From Ktedonobacter racemifer (GTDB lineage: Bacteria > Chloroflexota > DTOL01 > JACQYG01): 12,313 nt of DNA. How positions within the stretch are numbered: the stretch's first letter is position 1; each line of letters begins with the position of its first letter. The notes under the pieces are model-generated. The model was not told the origin of the DNA and searched no databases. It saw nothing but the letters and a program-made list of their open reading frames with translations. Shown piece after piece: positions 1 through 6,439 of the stretch. The stretch covers positions 1-12,313 of the forward strand of contig DYIS01000049.1 of NCBI GenBank assembly GCA_020723545.1, written 5' to 3'. The position numbers and the translations under genes were made by a program.

Positions 1-1
1 G

Positions 2-283
2 GAGGAACTCGTACCGGTTGCCGTCTTCAAAGCGGAGGTAGCAGCGTGGGCGCAGCGCATCGGGGTGCAGCCGAAGTAGATTCGCCTGCGCCCGATGAAG
101 CACAAGTGGGCGAGTTGCTCCAGTGGTGGTCGGTTGACCTTTGATACGGCGTTGCTGCGGCGGCCAGCGCAGCTTCGCGCAGAGGCGATCGTTCACGAAT
201 TGCTGCACCTAAAGGTCCCCAATCACGGGAGGCTTTTTAAGGCTCTATCAAGGGCACTCTTATCCCAGGAGGATGAAGGGTGA
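2..283 (+). pseudogene. YgjP/DUF45-family zinc metallopeptidase, 3' part, interrupted by an in-frame amber codon
   Basis: The gene enters from the left edge. Codons 2-76 read EELVPVAVFKAEVAAWAQRI followed by GVQPK. A TAG follows at 77-79, and the same frame then continues IRLRP-MKHKWASCSS to TGA at 281-283. Both sides of the TAG fit the YgjP-like (DUF45) family, where a Trp-Ala helix and a 'gv.p..i.vr..k.rWgSCs' stretch precede the zinc site. The zinc motif HELLH is at nt 194-208, and the downstream NH that supplies the third ligand lies five residues further on. The TAG stands where the family normally has a charged residue, so a nonsense change (for example from GAG, AAG or CAG) is the simplest reading. 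An ATG at 95 could in principle restart translation, but no Shine-Dalgarno precedes it and the product would lack the core upstream part. Family assignment is fairly sure; whether the gene is truly dead depends on read-level confirmation of the TAG. Confidence 0.7.
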
Positions 284-410
284 GAGACGAGAAGCGAAGA
301 TGCGGCGTGAGCAGCTTCATTCATTCCGCTCAAATGCCTCCTACGCTCGCACTCCGCTTACACCGAGCTCATGAGACGGAATTCCTGATCGAAACGTTTG
401 GGAAAAAAGA

Positions 411-415
411 AAGGA
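411..415 (+). promoter_or_regulatory. Ribosome binding site deciding the RRM gene start
   Basis: AAGGA lies 8 nt before the ATG at 424. It supports that start over the longer open frame beginning at the GTG at 280. The extra 48 codons of that longer frame look like untranslated leader and do not belong to any RRM fold. Confidence 0.6.
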
Positions 416-423
416 CGGTCACC

Positions 424-714
424 ATGAACATCTACGTAGGCAATCTGTCACGCGGGGTCACCGAGGATGACTTGCGAGAGGCCTTCGCCGCCTTCGCACA
501 GGTGGCGTCTGTCGCCATAATCAAGGACAAATACAGCGGTGAGCCGAGAGGCTTCGGGTTCGTGGAGATGCCCACCGCGGCCGAAGCCCTAGCCGCCATC
601 GGCGGGTTGAACGGCAAGGAGCTGAAGGGACGAACGCTCACCGTTAACGAGGCTCGCCCACGCACGGAAGGCCGGAGAGACGAGGGCAGGAGAGGTGGCG
701 GCCGGCGCTGGTAA
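424..714 (+). CDS. Single-RRM RNA-binding protein with Gly/Arg tail
   Basis: The product is 96 residues. One RNA recognition motif fills residues 2-78. RNP2 is IYVGNL (3-8) and RNP1 is RGFGFVEM (42-49), both with the aromatic residues that stack on RNA bases. A basic, glycine-rich tail follows (about 79-96, with RRGGGRRW at the end). This matches the short bacterial RRM proteins (Rbp type) of cyanobacteria, Chloroflexota and other phyla, which bind single-stranded RNA in the cytoplasm and are often cold-induced. The ATG at 424 is chosen because it begins directly at the beta-1 strand and has AAGGA 8 nt upstream. A 140-nt leader without a recognisable gene separates it from the preceding stop; cold-shock-type leaders can be this long, but I see no diagnostic element. 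rtcA follows 121 nt downstream on the same strand. RNA binding is secure from the motifs; target RNAs are unknown. Confidence 0.93.
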   Translation: MNIYVGNLSRGVTEDDLREAFAAFAQVASVAIIKDKYSGEPRGFGFVEMPTAAEALAAIGGLNGKELKGRTLTVNEARPRTEGRRDEGRRGGGRRW

Positions 715-835
715 ACGGTGCATGGATGTGACCGGATAGCCCACGACGTCACCTGACACTGGCCGATATCCTCCGTCTGTGCAACCGATCATTTCCAGTC
801 GCCCCGCTGGACATCACCTGAAACGAGGCGCCCCG

Positions 836-1933
836 GTGGAGGACTTCGTCACCATCGATGGCTCGTATGGCGAGGGCGGGGGGCAGATACTGCGCTCCGC
901 CCTCACCTTGTCCATGATCACTGGCAGGTCACTCCAGGTCCAACGCATCCGCGCCGGGCGCCGCAAGCCCGGCCTCCAGCCTCAACACCTGGCTGGCGTG
1001 AAAGCCGCCGCCAGCATTTGCCGAGCTCAAGTGGAAGGGGCCGCCCTGGGTTCCCAGGAACTTAGCTTTTCCCCGGGACCGGCGGTGCCGGGAGACTATG
1101 CCTTCGACGTGGCCGAGGAGCGGGGCAGCGCCGGGGCGGTGGCCCTGGTGCTCCAGGCCATACTCCTGCCACTGGCCCTGGCGACCAAGACGCCGGCCCT
1201 GGACCGGGACCACCAGAAAATGGCCAGGAGCCATTCCCGCCTCCGTCTGTGCGGCGGCACCCACGTGCCCCTGAGCCCTTCCTTCCACTATCTGAAGCTG
1301 GTATTCCTCCCCACATTGGCCCGCCTGGGGGTCCAGGCAGACACGATCCTGAAAAGGTGGGGCTGGTACCCCAAGGGAGGCGGCCTCATCAACGTCCGGG
1401 TCCCCGCCGGGCAACCCCGTCCCACCGCCGCAGACTGGCGCCGGCGTGGGGAACTGGTGAGCCTGAAAGGGGTCTCGGCGGTATCTAACCTGTCCATCTC
1501 CATCGCTGAGCGTCAGAGATCCCGGGCCGAAAGCCTTTTGCGAGAGCGAGGGTTCGCGCCGGAGTTCGAGATCGTGAGTGCCAGTTCCGCGGGGCCAGGC
1601 ACCTTGCTATTCCTCTCGGCGGAGTACGAGAATGCCCTGGCCGGGTTCACCGGGCTGGGGGAGAGGGGCAAGCCGGCGGAGAAGGTGGCCGAAGAGGCCT
1701 GCCACGAGTTCTTCGCCCACCACGCGACAGATGGGGCCTTGGATTCCCATCTCGCCGACCAGATCATCCTGCCCCTCTCTCTGGCTCAGGGGGCTTCTGC
1801 TTTCACCACCTCAAGGATCACCCGACACCTGCTGACCAACATCTGGGTGGTGGCGCAGTTCCTGCCGGTGAGGTGCCAGGTGGAAGGACTGGAAGGGGAG
1901 CCGGGAACGGTGAGTATCGTGCCCGGAGGGTAA
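836..1933 (+). CDS. rtcA: RNA 3'-terminal phosphate cyclase
   Basis: RtcA converts RNA 3'-phosphate ends to 2',3'-cyclic phosphates using ATP through a covalent histidine-AMP intermediate. The product is 365 residues against roughly 340 for E. coli RtcA. Recognisable blocks are IDGSYGEGGGQILRSAL (7-23), IRAGRRKPGLQPQHL (38-52), GSAGAVALVLQ (97-107), GGTHVPLSP (140-148), YPKGGG (178-183) and HLADQIILPLSLA (305-317). The adenylated histidine corresponds to H331 in RHLLTNI. About 15 residues (roughly 117-131, containing TPALDRDHQK) look inserted before the GGTHV block. The GTG at 836 is preferred: GAGG lies 7 nt upstream and the family motif starts within a few residues. An upstream in-frame GTG at 779 would add 19 unlikely residues. 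No rtcB or rtcR is present in the window. The RRM gene upstream may share its transcript. Confidence 0.93.
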   Translation: MEDFVTIDGSYGEGGGQILRSALTLSMITGRSLQVQRIRAGRRKPGLQPQHLAGVKAAASICRAQVEGAALGSQELSFSPGPAVPGDYAFDVAEERGSAGAVALVLQAILLPLALATKTPALDRDHQKMARSHSRLRLCGGTHVPLSPSFHYLKLVFLPTLARLGVQADTILKRWGWYPKGGGLINVRVPAGQPRPTAADWRRRGELVSLKGVSAVSNLSISIAERQRSRAESLLRERGFAPEFEIVSASSAGPGTLLFLSAEYENALAGFTGLGERGKPAEKVAEEACHEFFAHHATDGALDSHLADQIILPLSLAQGASAFTTSRITRHLLTNIWVVAQFLPVRCQVEGLEGEPGTVSIVPGG

Positions 1934-1943
1934 CGGGAGAGGC

Positions 1944-1963
1944 GTCCTGGATCCAGCCAGGAC
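1944..1963. terminator. Hairpin between convergent genes, possible bidirectional terminator
   Basis: GTCCTGG, a 6-nt loop and CCAGGAC form a perfect 7-bp stem 10 nt after the rtcA stop, facing the end of the peptidase gene. No U-tract follows on either strand, so intrinsic termination is uncertain. A second, weaker pair (GCCGCT at 1972-1977 with AGCGGC at 1992-1997) lies beside it. Placement between convergent stops is the main argument. Confidence 0.4.
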
Positions 1964-2011
1964 CTGAGGATGCCGCTCAACCTTTATCAGCAGCGGCGAG
2001 CCTGGTATGGG

Positions 2012-3274
2012 TCAAGCCTTGCGTCGAGAGAAGTAGAGGGCGCCCGCGCCCAGCGCTACCGCCAGAAGCCCACCGCCAATGATGGGCAGGAAGAGACAGA
2101 GCAGAATCACCAGGCCCTGACGAGAGCCAGGTGCAAGGCCGCCGACCGGCACCGTTGGGGATGGGGTGGCCGAGCGGGTTGGCCCGGGCGAGGCCTTAGG
2201 CTTCGCGCCCAGGCTCTGCCGCCATTGGGCGTCCAGGCCGTCGGTGCTCAGGCCGAGGACCTGCGTCAAGGCGGTATCCTGGGTGGTGCCCTCCTTGAAG
2301 GTCGCCATCAACTGGGCCATTTTTTCCCGGCCGAAATTGTCGATGAGGTATTTCACCACGCTGTAGCTTTCGGCGTAGTATAGCGTGACCTGCCGGGGAT
2401 CGCCCGGATAGCTGCTCAACGAGCGCAAGGAGAAGAGCCGGTTCTCCTTGATGGCCTGATTCAAGGCCGAGGCGTAGGGCGATTCCAGGTCCCCCTCCAT
2501 GTACATGGCCAGGCCCTCATTGAGCCACCGCGGCACCTCGCCATAGGGATTATCGGTGGCCTGGTGCACCGCCACATGCGTGAGCTCGTGGACCAAAGCC
2601 CTTTTGCCCCAACTCAGCCGGCCTTCGCTGATGTCCAGGAGGATGATCCCCATCTCTGAGAAAGACACCCCACCCGTCCACTCGGAGTGCCGCGGCTCCA
2701 GGGCGCCCAACAGGTCCGCCTGGCTGCCGTAAACGAAGATCTTGACTGTCCGTTCCACCTTGATCCCGGCCTCGCGGTCGATCTGCTCTAGCCCCTTGGC
2801 TGCGGCGTCCAGGAGCGCCTGCCCAAAGTCCTGGCTCCCTCGATACCACGAGAGGACCAGCTTTCCCCGGCTTAGTTGCTGCCAGGTGTAACGGGTATCC
2901 GCATAGACGAAGCTCTTCGGCGGGGTTTTCAGGGTGTGGCCAGCGGCATCTTCGATGCGCCAATAATACTCCACCTCCACCCCCGGTGGCACGTAGGACT
3001 TCTTGGTGTTCCAGACGTATTCTGTCTTGATCTCTTTGGACGGCTGGAACTCCGGATAGGCGGTATTCACCGCCGCCTCGCCCGCCAGTTGGTAGACCAG
3101 GGTGATCCGAACGATGTCACTGGAGCTCCTGGCCTCCAGGGTGAATTTCACCTGGGTGGGGAAACTGGTTAGATAGCTATCCTGGGTGACGGTGATCTCC
3201 CCCTGGGCTTGTGCCGGGAAAATCCAGGTCAGCGATAAAACCAGGAGGATAATCACCAAGGGTAATCGCTTCAC
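2012..3274 (-). CDS. Secreted, membrane-anchored peptidase-MA (gluzincin) family protein
   Basis: The product is 420 residues. Residues 1-23 are a signal peptide (KR, then a long hydrophobic stretch, then AQA), likely cut after A23. Residues about 25-125 look like a beta-rich extracellular domain. A peptidase-MA-like catalytic domain follows, with HELTH at 229-233 and the third ligand Glu at E253 in WLNEG, the gluzincin HExxH...E arrangement. A Pro/Ser/Thr-rich linker (about 357-386) leads to one transmembrane segment (about 387-415) and a basic tail SRRKA, so the catalytic domain should face outward. The start is a GTG 39 nt after the prfB stop, with a purine-rich AGAGA upstream. The gene lies last in the ftsY-prfB run. 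Zinc protease activity is inferred from the intact motif; the substrate is unknown. Confidence 0.85.
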   Translation of the reverse strand: MKRLPLVIILLVLSLTWIFPAQAQGEITVTQDSYLTSFPTQVKFTLEARSSSDIVRITLVYQLAGEAAVNTAYPEFQPSKEIKTEYVWNTKKSYVPPGVEVEYYWRIEDAAGHTLKTPPKSFVYADTRYTWQQLSRGKLVLSWYRGSQDFGQALLDAAAKGLEQIDREAGIKVERTVKIFVYGSQADLLGALEPRHSEWTGGVSFSEMGIILLDISEGRLSWGKRALVHELTHVAVHQATDNPYGEVPRWLNEGLAMYMEGDLESPYASALNQAIKENRLFSLRSLSSYPGDPRQVTLYYAESYSVVKYLIDNFGREKMAQLMATFKEGTTQDTALTQVLGLSTDGLDAQWRQSLGAKPKASPGPTRSATPSPTVPVGGLAPGSRQGLVILLCLFLPIIGGGLLAVALGAGALYFSRRKA

Positions 3275-3296
3275 GTTAACATCTCTACAAAGTTAG

Positions 3297-3314
3297 GCTT
3301 GGATTTCTCCAAGC
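3297..3314 (-). terminator. GAAA-tetraloop hairpin at the prfB stop codon
   Basis: On the - strand GCTTGGA, GAAA and TCCAAGC form a perfect 7-bp stem closed by a GNRA-type tetraloop. The first paired base is the G of the prfB TAG. Only a weak pyrimidine/U stretch (CTAACTTTG) follows, and the next start codon is 22 nt away. It may be a partial terminator or a processing and stability element between prfB and the peptidase gene rather than a full stop to transcription. Confidence 0.5.
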
Positions 3315-4321
3315 TATCTGGCCATCCTCAGATAGGCTTCAATGAAACCGTCGATCTCGCCATCCAGAACGGCGGCGGTATCCGAGGTCTCATACCCCGA
3401 GCGGTGGTCTTTGACCATGTTATAGGGATGCAAGACATAAGACCGGATCTGGTTGCCCCATCCCGCCGCCACGTGCTGGCCTTTAAGGCGAAGGATCTCC
3501 TCCTCTTTTCTCTCCAGCTCGATCTCCAGGAACCGGGCCCTCAGGATCTTCAAGGCGGTCTCCTTGTTCTGCAACTGGGAACGCTCGTTCTGGCAGGTGA
3601 CCACTATTCCCGTAGGCCGGTGCGTGATGCGCACGGCGGTGCTGGTCTTCTGAACGTTCTGACCACCTGCCCCCGAGGATCGGAACACGTCTATCTCCAG
3701 GTCATCGGGGTTGACGGCCACCTCCACCTCCTGCTCCACCTCAGGCATGACCTCCACCAGAGCAAAAGAGGTGTGACGGCGATGGGCGGCGTCGAAAGGC
3801 GACAGCCGTACCAGTCGGTGCACGCCGCGCTCGGCAGTCAGGTAGCCATAGGCATAGGGCCCAATGAACGCAGGTACATGCGCAGAAGCATCTGGGCCCA
3901 GTCCTGGGACTCCGTCCCACCGGCGCCAGCATGGATGGCCAGGATGGCGTTCTTCCGGTCGTGCTCGCCACCCAACATCAGTTGGAACTCCAATTGATCC
4001 AGCCGCCGGGCCAGGGCTCTAGCCTCCTCACCCACCTCCTGGTTCAGGGACGTATCGCCCTCGGCCTGGGCCAGCTCGGCCAGATCTACCAGGTCTCTGG
4101 CCTGCTTCTCCAGCCCTCGCCAGAGCTCCACCTGTTCTCTTAGCTGCATCAGGTCCCGCATGACCTTCTGCGCCCTTTCCTGGTCCAGCCAGAAGTCCTG
4201 AGAGGCGGACTCTTCCTGGAACCTCGCGATCTCCTTTTCCTTCCCAGTCAGGTCAAAGACGCACCTGGATGTCCGAGATCCGCTGGCGCAGCGATGCCAG
4301 CATCGTTATCAATTCTTCCAT
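3314..4321 (-). pseudogene. prfB: Peptide chain release factor 2, programmed +1 frameshift intact but coding region broken by an internal deletion
   Basis: RF2 releases finished proteins at UGA and UAA. Translation starts at ATG 4321, with GGGAG 5 nt upstream, and runs 22 codons to CTT TGA C. After the standard +1 shift it continues DLTGKEKEIARF through AGAGGTESQDWAQMLLRMYLR, then hits TGA at 3838-3840, giving about 160 residues. The remainder of RF2 lies in another frame: GPYAYGYLTAERGVHRLV from 3862, the SPF stop-recognition motif, SSGAGGQNVQ with the catalytic GGQ, and a normal C-terminus ending in TAG at 3314-3316. Compared with E. coli RF2, about 30 residues should lie between YLR and G-YAYG; only 5 nt remain, so about 85 nt are missing and the frame is shifted. 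No slippery heptamer is present at the junction. As written the gene cannot make full-length RF2. Family identity is certain; real mutation versus assembly error is open. Confidence 0.88.
4252..4268 (-). promoter_or_regulatory. prfB programmed +1 frameshift site (RF2 autoregulation)
   Basis: The - strand reads AGGTG CGT CTT TGA C. CTT is at 4258-4256, the in-frame UGA at 4255-4253, and an internal Shine-Dalgarno-like AGGTG ends 3 nt before CTT, the same spacing as the E. coli AGGGGG-UAU-CUU-UGA-C element. Low RF2 makes the ribosome pause on the UGA and slip +1 from CUU to UUU, continuing synthesis of RF2. Frame 0 closes after 22 codons, and the +1 frame continues directly into good RF2 sequence, which confirms function of the site. 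Confidence 0.93.
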
Positions 4322-4387
4322 AGGTTCTCCCACTTTCGTTACTAAGAAAGAAAAATTCCCAAGCCCGTCCCGAGAACACCACCCCGG

Positions 4388-4413
4388 GGGCCTGGGGCTT
4401 CAACCCCAGGCCC
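4388..4413 (-). terminator. Perfect 10-bp hairpin between ftsY and prfB
   Basis: GGGCCTGGGG and CCCCAGGCCC pair perfectly around a 6-nt loop (TTGAAG on the - strand), starting 8 nt after the ftsY stop and 66 nt before the prfB start. No U-tract follows directly; the first T-rich stretch (AATTTTTC) comes about 30 nt later. It could attenuate or protect the ftsY transcript. Classical intrinsic termination is not supported by the tail. Confidence 0.45.
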
Positions 4414-4421
4414 AACGGGGG

Positions 4422-5369
4422 CTAAGCAAAAAGTGCTCGCACAAATTCCTGGGGGTCGAACCCCGCTACGTCGTCCACGGCCTCACCGGTGCCAACGTAT
4501 CTGATGGGGATGCCCAATTCCCTGGCTATGGCGAAGGCCATGCCGCCCCTGGCGGTGCCGTCCAGTTTGGCCAGGAAGATGCCAGACACCTCCACCGCCT
4601 GGGTGAATTGCCTGGCCTGAGCCAGGGCGTTCTGGCCGGTGGTGGCGTCGATCACCAGGATCACCTCGTGAGGCGCGCCAGGGACCTGCTTGGCAATGAC
4701 TCGCTTGACCTTCTTGAGCTCCTCCATGAGGCTATATTTTGTATGAAGCCTGCCGGCAGTATCGATGATCAGCACCTGGGCCTTTCGCGCCAGGCATGAC
4801 TGAAGGGCATCGAACACCACCGCCCCGGGGTCAGCCCCTGGCTGGTGCGCGATCACCGTCGCCCCAACCCTCTGTCCCCACACCTGTAACTGCTCGATGG
4901 CCGCCGCTCGGAAGGTGTCAGCCGCAGCGACGACCGTGTCCAGGCCCGCCCGACGATAAATGTTAGCCAGCTTGGCGATGCTGGTGGTCTTGCCGACGCC
5001 GTTCACGCCCACCACCAGGATGACGTAGAGAGGAGCGGGCAGAGGATGGGAGGCAGAGGGTACAGGATAGAGGATAGGGGATGGGGAGATAGCGGCGCCT
5101 TGGAGCAACTCCAGCATGGCCTCCTGCAAGGCCTGTTTCACCCCGGCGGTATCCCTGATCTTTTCCCTGGCCGCCCTGGCACGAACCTTCTCCACCAACT
5201 CTACGGTGGTGCTTACCCCCACGTCGGCCTGGATCAACAGCCTCTCCAGCTCCGACCAAAGGCCATCAGTGACCTGGCCCGTACCCGTGAGAAGACCTGC
5301 GATCTTGCCGAAGAAGGACTGCCGGGTCCAGGTTAACCCCTGCTCCAACGGCCTGGATCGTCGAAACAT
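4422..5369 (-). CDS. ftsY: Signal recognition particle receptor FtsY
   Basis: FtsY is the membrane-associated SRP GTPase that docks ribosome-Ffh complexes at the Sec translocon. The product is 315 residues, with the NG core and only a short N-terminal extension instead of the long acidic A domain of E. coli. A four-helix N domain occupies about 15-92. G elements are GVNGVGKT (121-128), DTFRAAA (151-157), DTAGR (203-207), AKLDGTARGG (267-276) and GTGE (293-296). The C-terminus DPQEFVRALFA is the usual FtsY end. Between N and G domains residues 94-113 form a Pro/Ser-rich segment encoded by a heptanucleotide tandem repeat. The ATG at 5369 has GAGGAAG 3 to 5 nt upstream. It ends in TAG, 100 nt before prfB on the same strand, and lies 89 nt after the asparaginase stop. 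Confidence 0.96.
   Translation of the reverse strand: MFRRSRPLEQGLTWTRQSFFGKIAGLLTGTGQVTDGLWSELERLLIQADVGVSTTVELVEKVRARAAREKIRDTAGVKQALQEAMLELLQGAAISPSPILYPVPSASHPLPAPLYVILVVGVNGVGKTTSIAKLANIYRRAGLDTVVAAADTFRAAAIEQLQVWGQRVGATVIAHQPGADPGAVVFDALQSCLARKAQVLIIDTAGRLHTKYSLMEELKKVKRVIAKQVPGAPHEVILVIDATTGQNALAQARQFTQAVEVSGIFLAKLDGTARGGMAFAIARELGIPIRYVGTGEAVDDVAGFDPQEFVRALFA
5035..5090. repeat. Imperfect heptanucleotide tandem repeat inside ftsY
   Basis: On the + strand this splits into seven-base units: gcgggca, gaggatg, ggaggca, gagggta, caggata, gaggata, ggggatg, gggagat. The consensus is about GAGGATA; the central copies match best and the ends decay. The strand asymmetry is strong, purines on + and pyrimidines on -. 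Because 7 is not a multiple of 3, three units make one 7-residue peptide period, read on the - strand as the Pro-rich segment between the FtsY N and G domains. Confidence 0.65.
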
Positions 5370-5458
5370 CTACTTCCTCTCCCCCAGTGCCCATCCCATT
5401 GTCCTGGCACCATCGAGGCCCAGAAAACCCTCCAGCACAACCGGATGAAAACCCAACA

Positions 5459-6439
5459 TCACTCGAAATATCGCCTCAGTTCGGACCGGCTCCCGACCGC
5501 CCCCAGGGCCGCCATAAGCCTGATGCGCGCCTTGAGGCCGCTGAGCCCAGGTGCATGGAGGACGCCCAGGCTTGCCCGGTCCCGGTAGGCTCCGGCATAG
5601 CCATAGGCATCGTAGGCCGAGCCACCAGGGCACCGCGACACCACCACCACCGCCATCCCTCGCTCCACGGCAGCTCTCACTGCCTCCAACCACCACGGCG
5701 GCAGCCGCCCACCGCCCAATCCCTCGATCACCACCCCTGCCACCTGGGGATCGGAGAGCAGGGAGCGCAAGAATCGCTCGTCCATACCCAACGCCAGCTT
5801 GATCAAGTACACGTTAGGATTCAACCGGTCCGCCGGGATACGTTCCGGCACCACCGAGCGCGCCATTACCACCCGGTCGCCCTCGATTCTGCCCAGAGGG
5901 CCAAACGTCGGGGACTTGAAGGCATCCAGGCTTAAAGCATGGGCCTTCGTCACCTCCCGGGCAGCATGGATCTCATCGTTCAACACCACCAGCACGCCCA
6001 GGCCCTGGGCCTCCTCCGTGACGGCCACCCTGATCGCCCCGGCCAGGTTAGCCAGGCCATCGTAGCCAAGGTCTGAGGCCGTGCGCATGGCTCCGGTGAG
6101 CACTACGGGCTTGGCGGTTTCCACTACCAGGTCCAGCAAATAGGCGGTCTCCTCCAGGGTGTCGGTGCCGTGGGTTATGACCACCCCCTCCACGTCGGCA
6201 CGCGCCACCAGCCTCCTGATCCTCTGCGCCAGGTCCCAGGCCATCTCCATGCTGAGATGGGCACTGGGAAGGTTGCAGCATTCTTCCACCTGGATCTCAG
6301 CCAAGCTCCGGGGCAGGAGATCTTTGAGATCTCGGCCTTTCAGGGTAGGCATAGCACCACGCCCGTCGGGGCTGGATTTCATGGCGATGGTCCCACCGGT
6401 AGCCACCAGGATGATCTTCTTGATCGAATCTGTTTTCAG
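5459..6439 (-). CDS. L-asparaginase (type I/II family), probable CUG start
   Basis: The enzyme hydrolyses L-asparagine to L-aspartate and ammonia. With the CUG start it has 326 residues, the usual length. Motif one is KKIILVATGGTIAMK, with nucleophile Thr at T17. Motif two is ITHGTDTLEETAYLL, with the T92-D93 pair. TGAMR (115-119) and the catalytic Lys in REVTK (K165) are also present. The GTG at 6406 would begin at V12 and cut off the first beta strand. The frame is open upstream to a TAG, and the only credible start there is CTG at 6439-6437. It overlaps the GNAT stop as CTGA and sits 4 nt after AAGGGGGTG, a strong Shine-Dalgarno. No signal peptide is seen, so it is likely cytoplasmic. It is the third gene of the operon from the promoter at 8561-8589. 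Its product aspartate is the substrate of NadB, encoded upstream. Confidence 0.9.
   Translation of the reverse strand: MKTDSIKKIILVATGGTIAMKSSPDGRGAMPTLKGRDLKDLLPRSLAEIQVEECCNLPSAHLSMEMAWDLAQRIRRLVARADVEGVVITHGTDTLEETAYLLDLVVETAKPVVLTGAMRTASDLGYDGLANLAGAIRVAVTEEAQGLGVLVVLNDEIHAAREVTKAHALSLDAFKSPTFGPLGRIEGDRVVMARSVVPERIPADRLNPNVYLIKLALGMDERFLRSLLSDPQVAGVVIEGLGGGRLPPWWLEAVRAAVERGMAVVVVSRCPGGSAYDAYGYAGAYRDRASLGVLHAPGLSGLKARIRLMAALGAVGSRSELRRYFE

Noticed and set aside
77..79. UAG read as an amino acid (recoding or alternative code)
   Set aside because: ftsY and prfB both end in TAG exactly where their families end, and no pyrrolysine-type context is visible.
929..1414. A 161-codon open frame on the - strand opposite rtcA
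   Set aside because: It is a G+C-driven shadow of rtcA, with Gly/Pro/Arg-rich composition and no ribosome binding site.
3314..3823. Split RF2 with the C-terminal half translated separately from the GTG at 3823
   Set aside because: There is no Shine-Dalgarno before this GTG, and the missing strands of domain 2 would belong to neither half.
3838..3870. A second programmed frameshift joining the two prfB halves
   Set aside because: No slippery heptamer or stimulatory SD is present at the junction, and about 28 codons of domain 2 would still be missing after any shift.
3299..3997. A 232-codon open frame on the + strand opposite prfB
   Set aside because: It is the antisense shadow of RF2: the - strand carries SPF, GGQ and the rest of the family, while the + translation has no recognisable domain.
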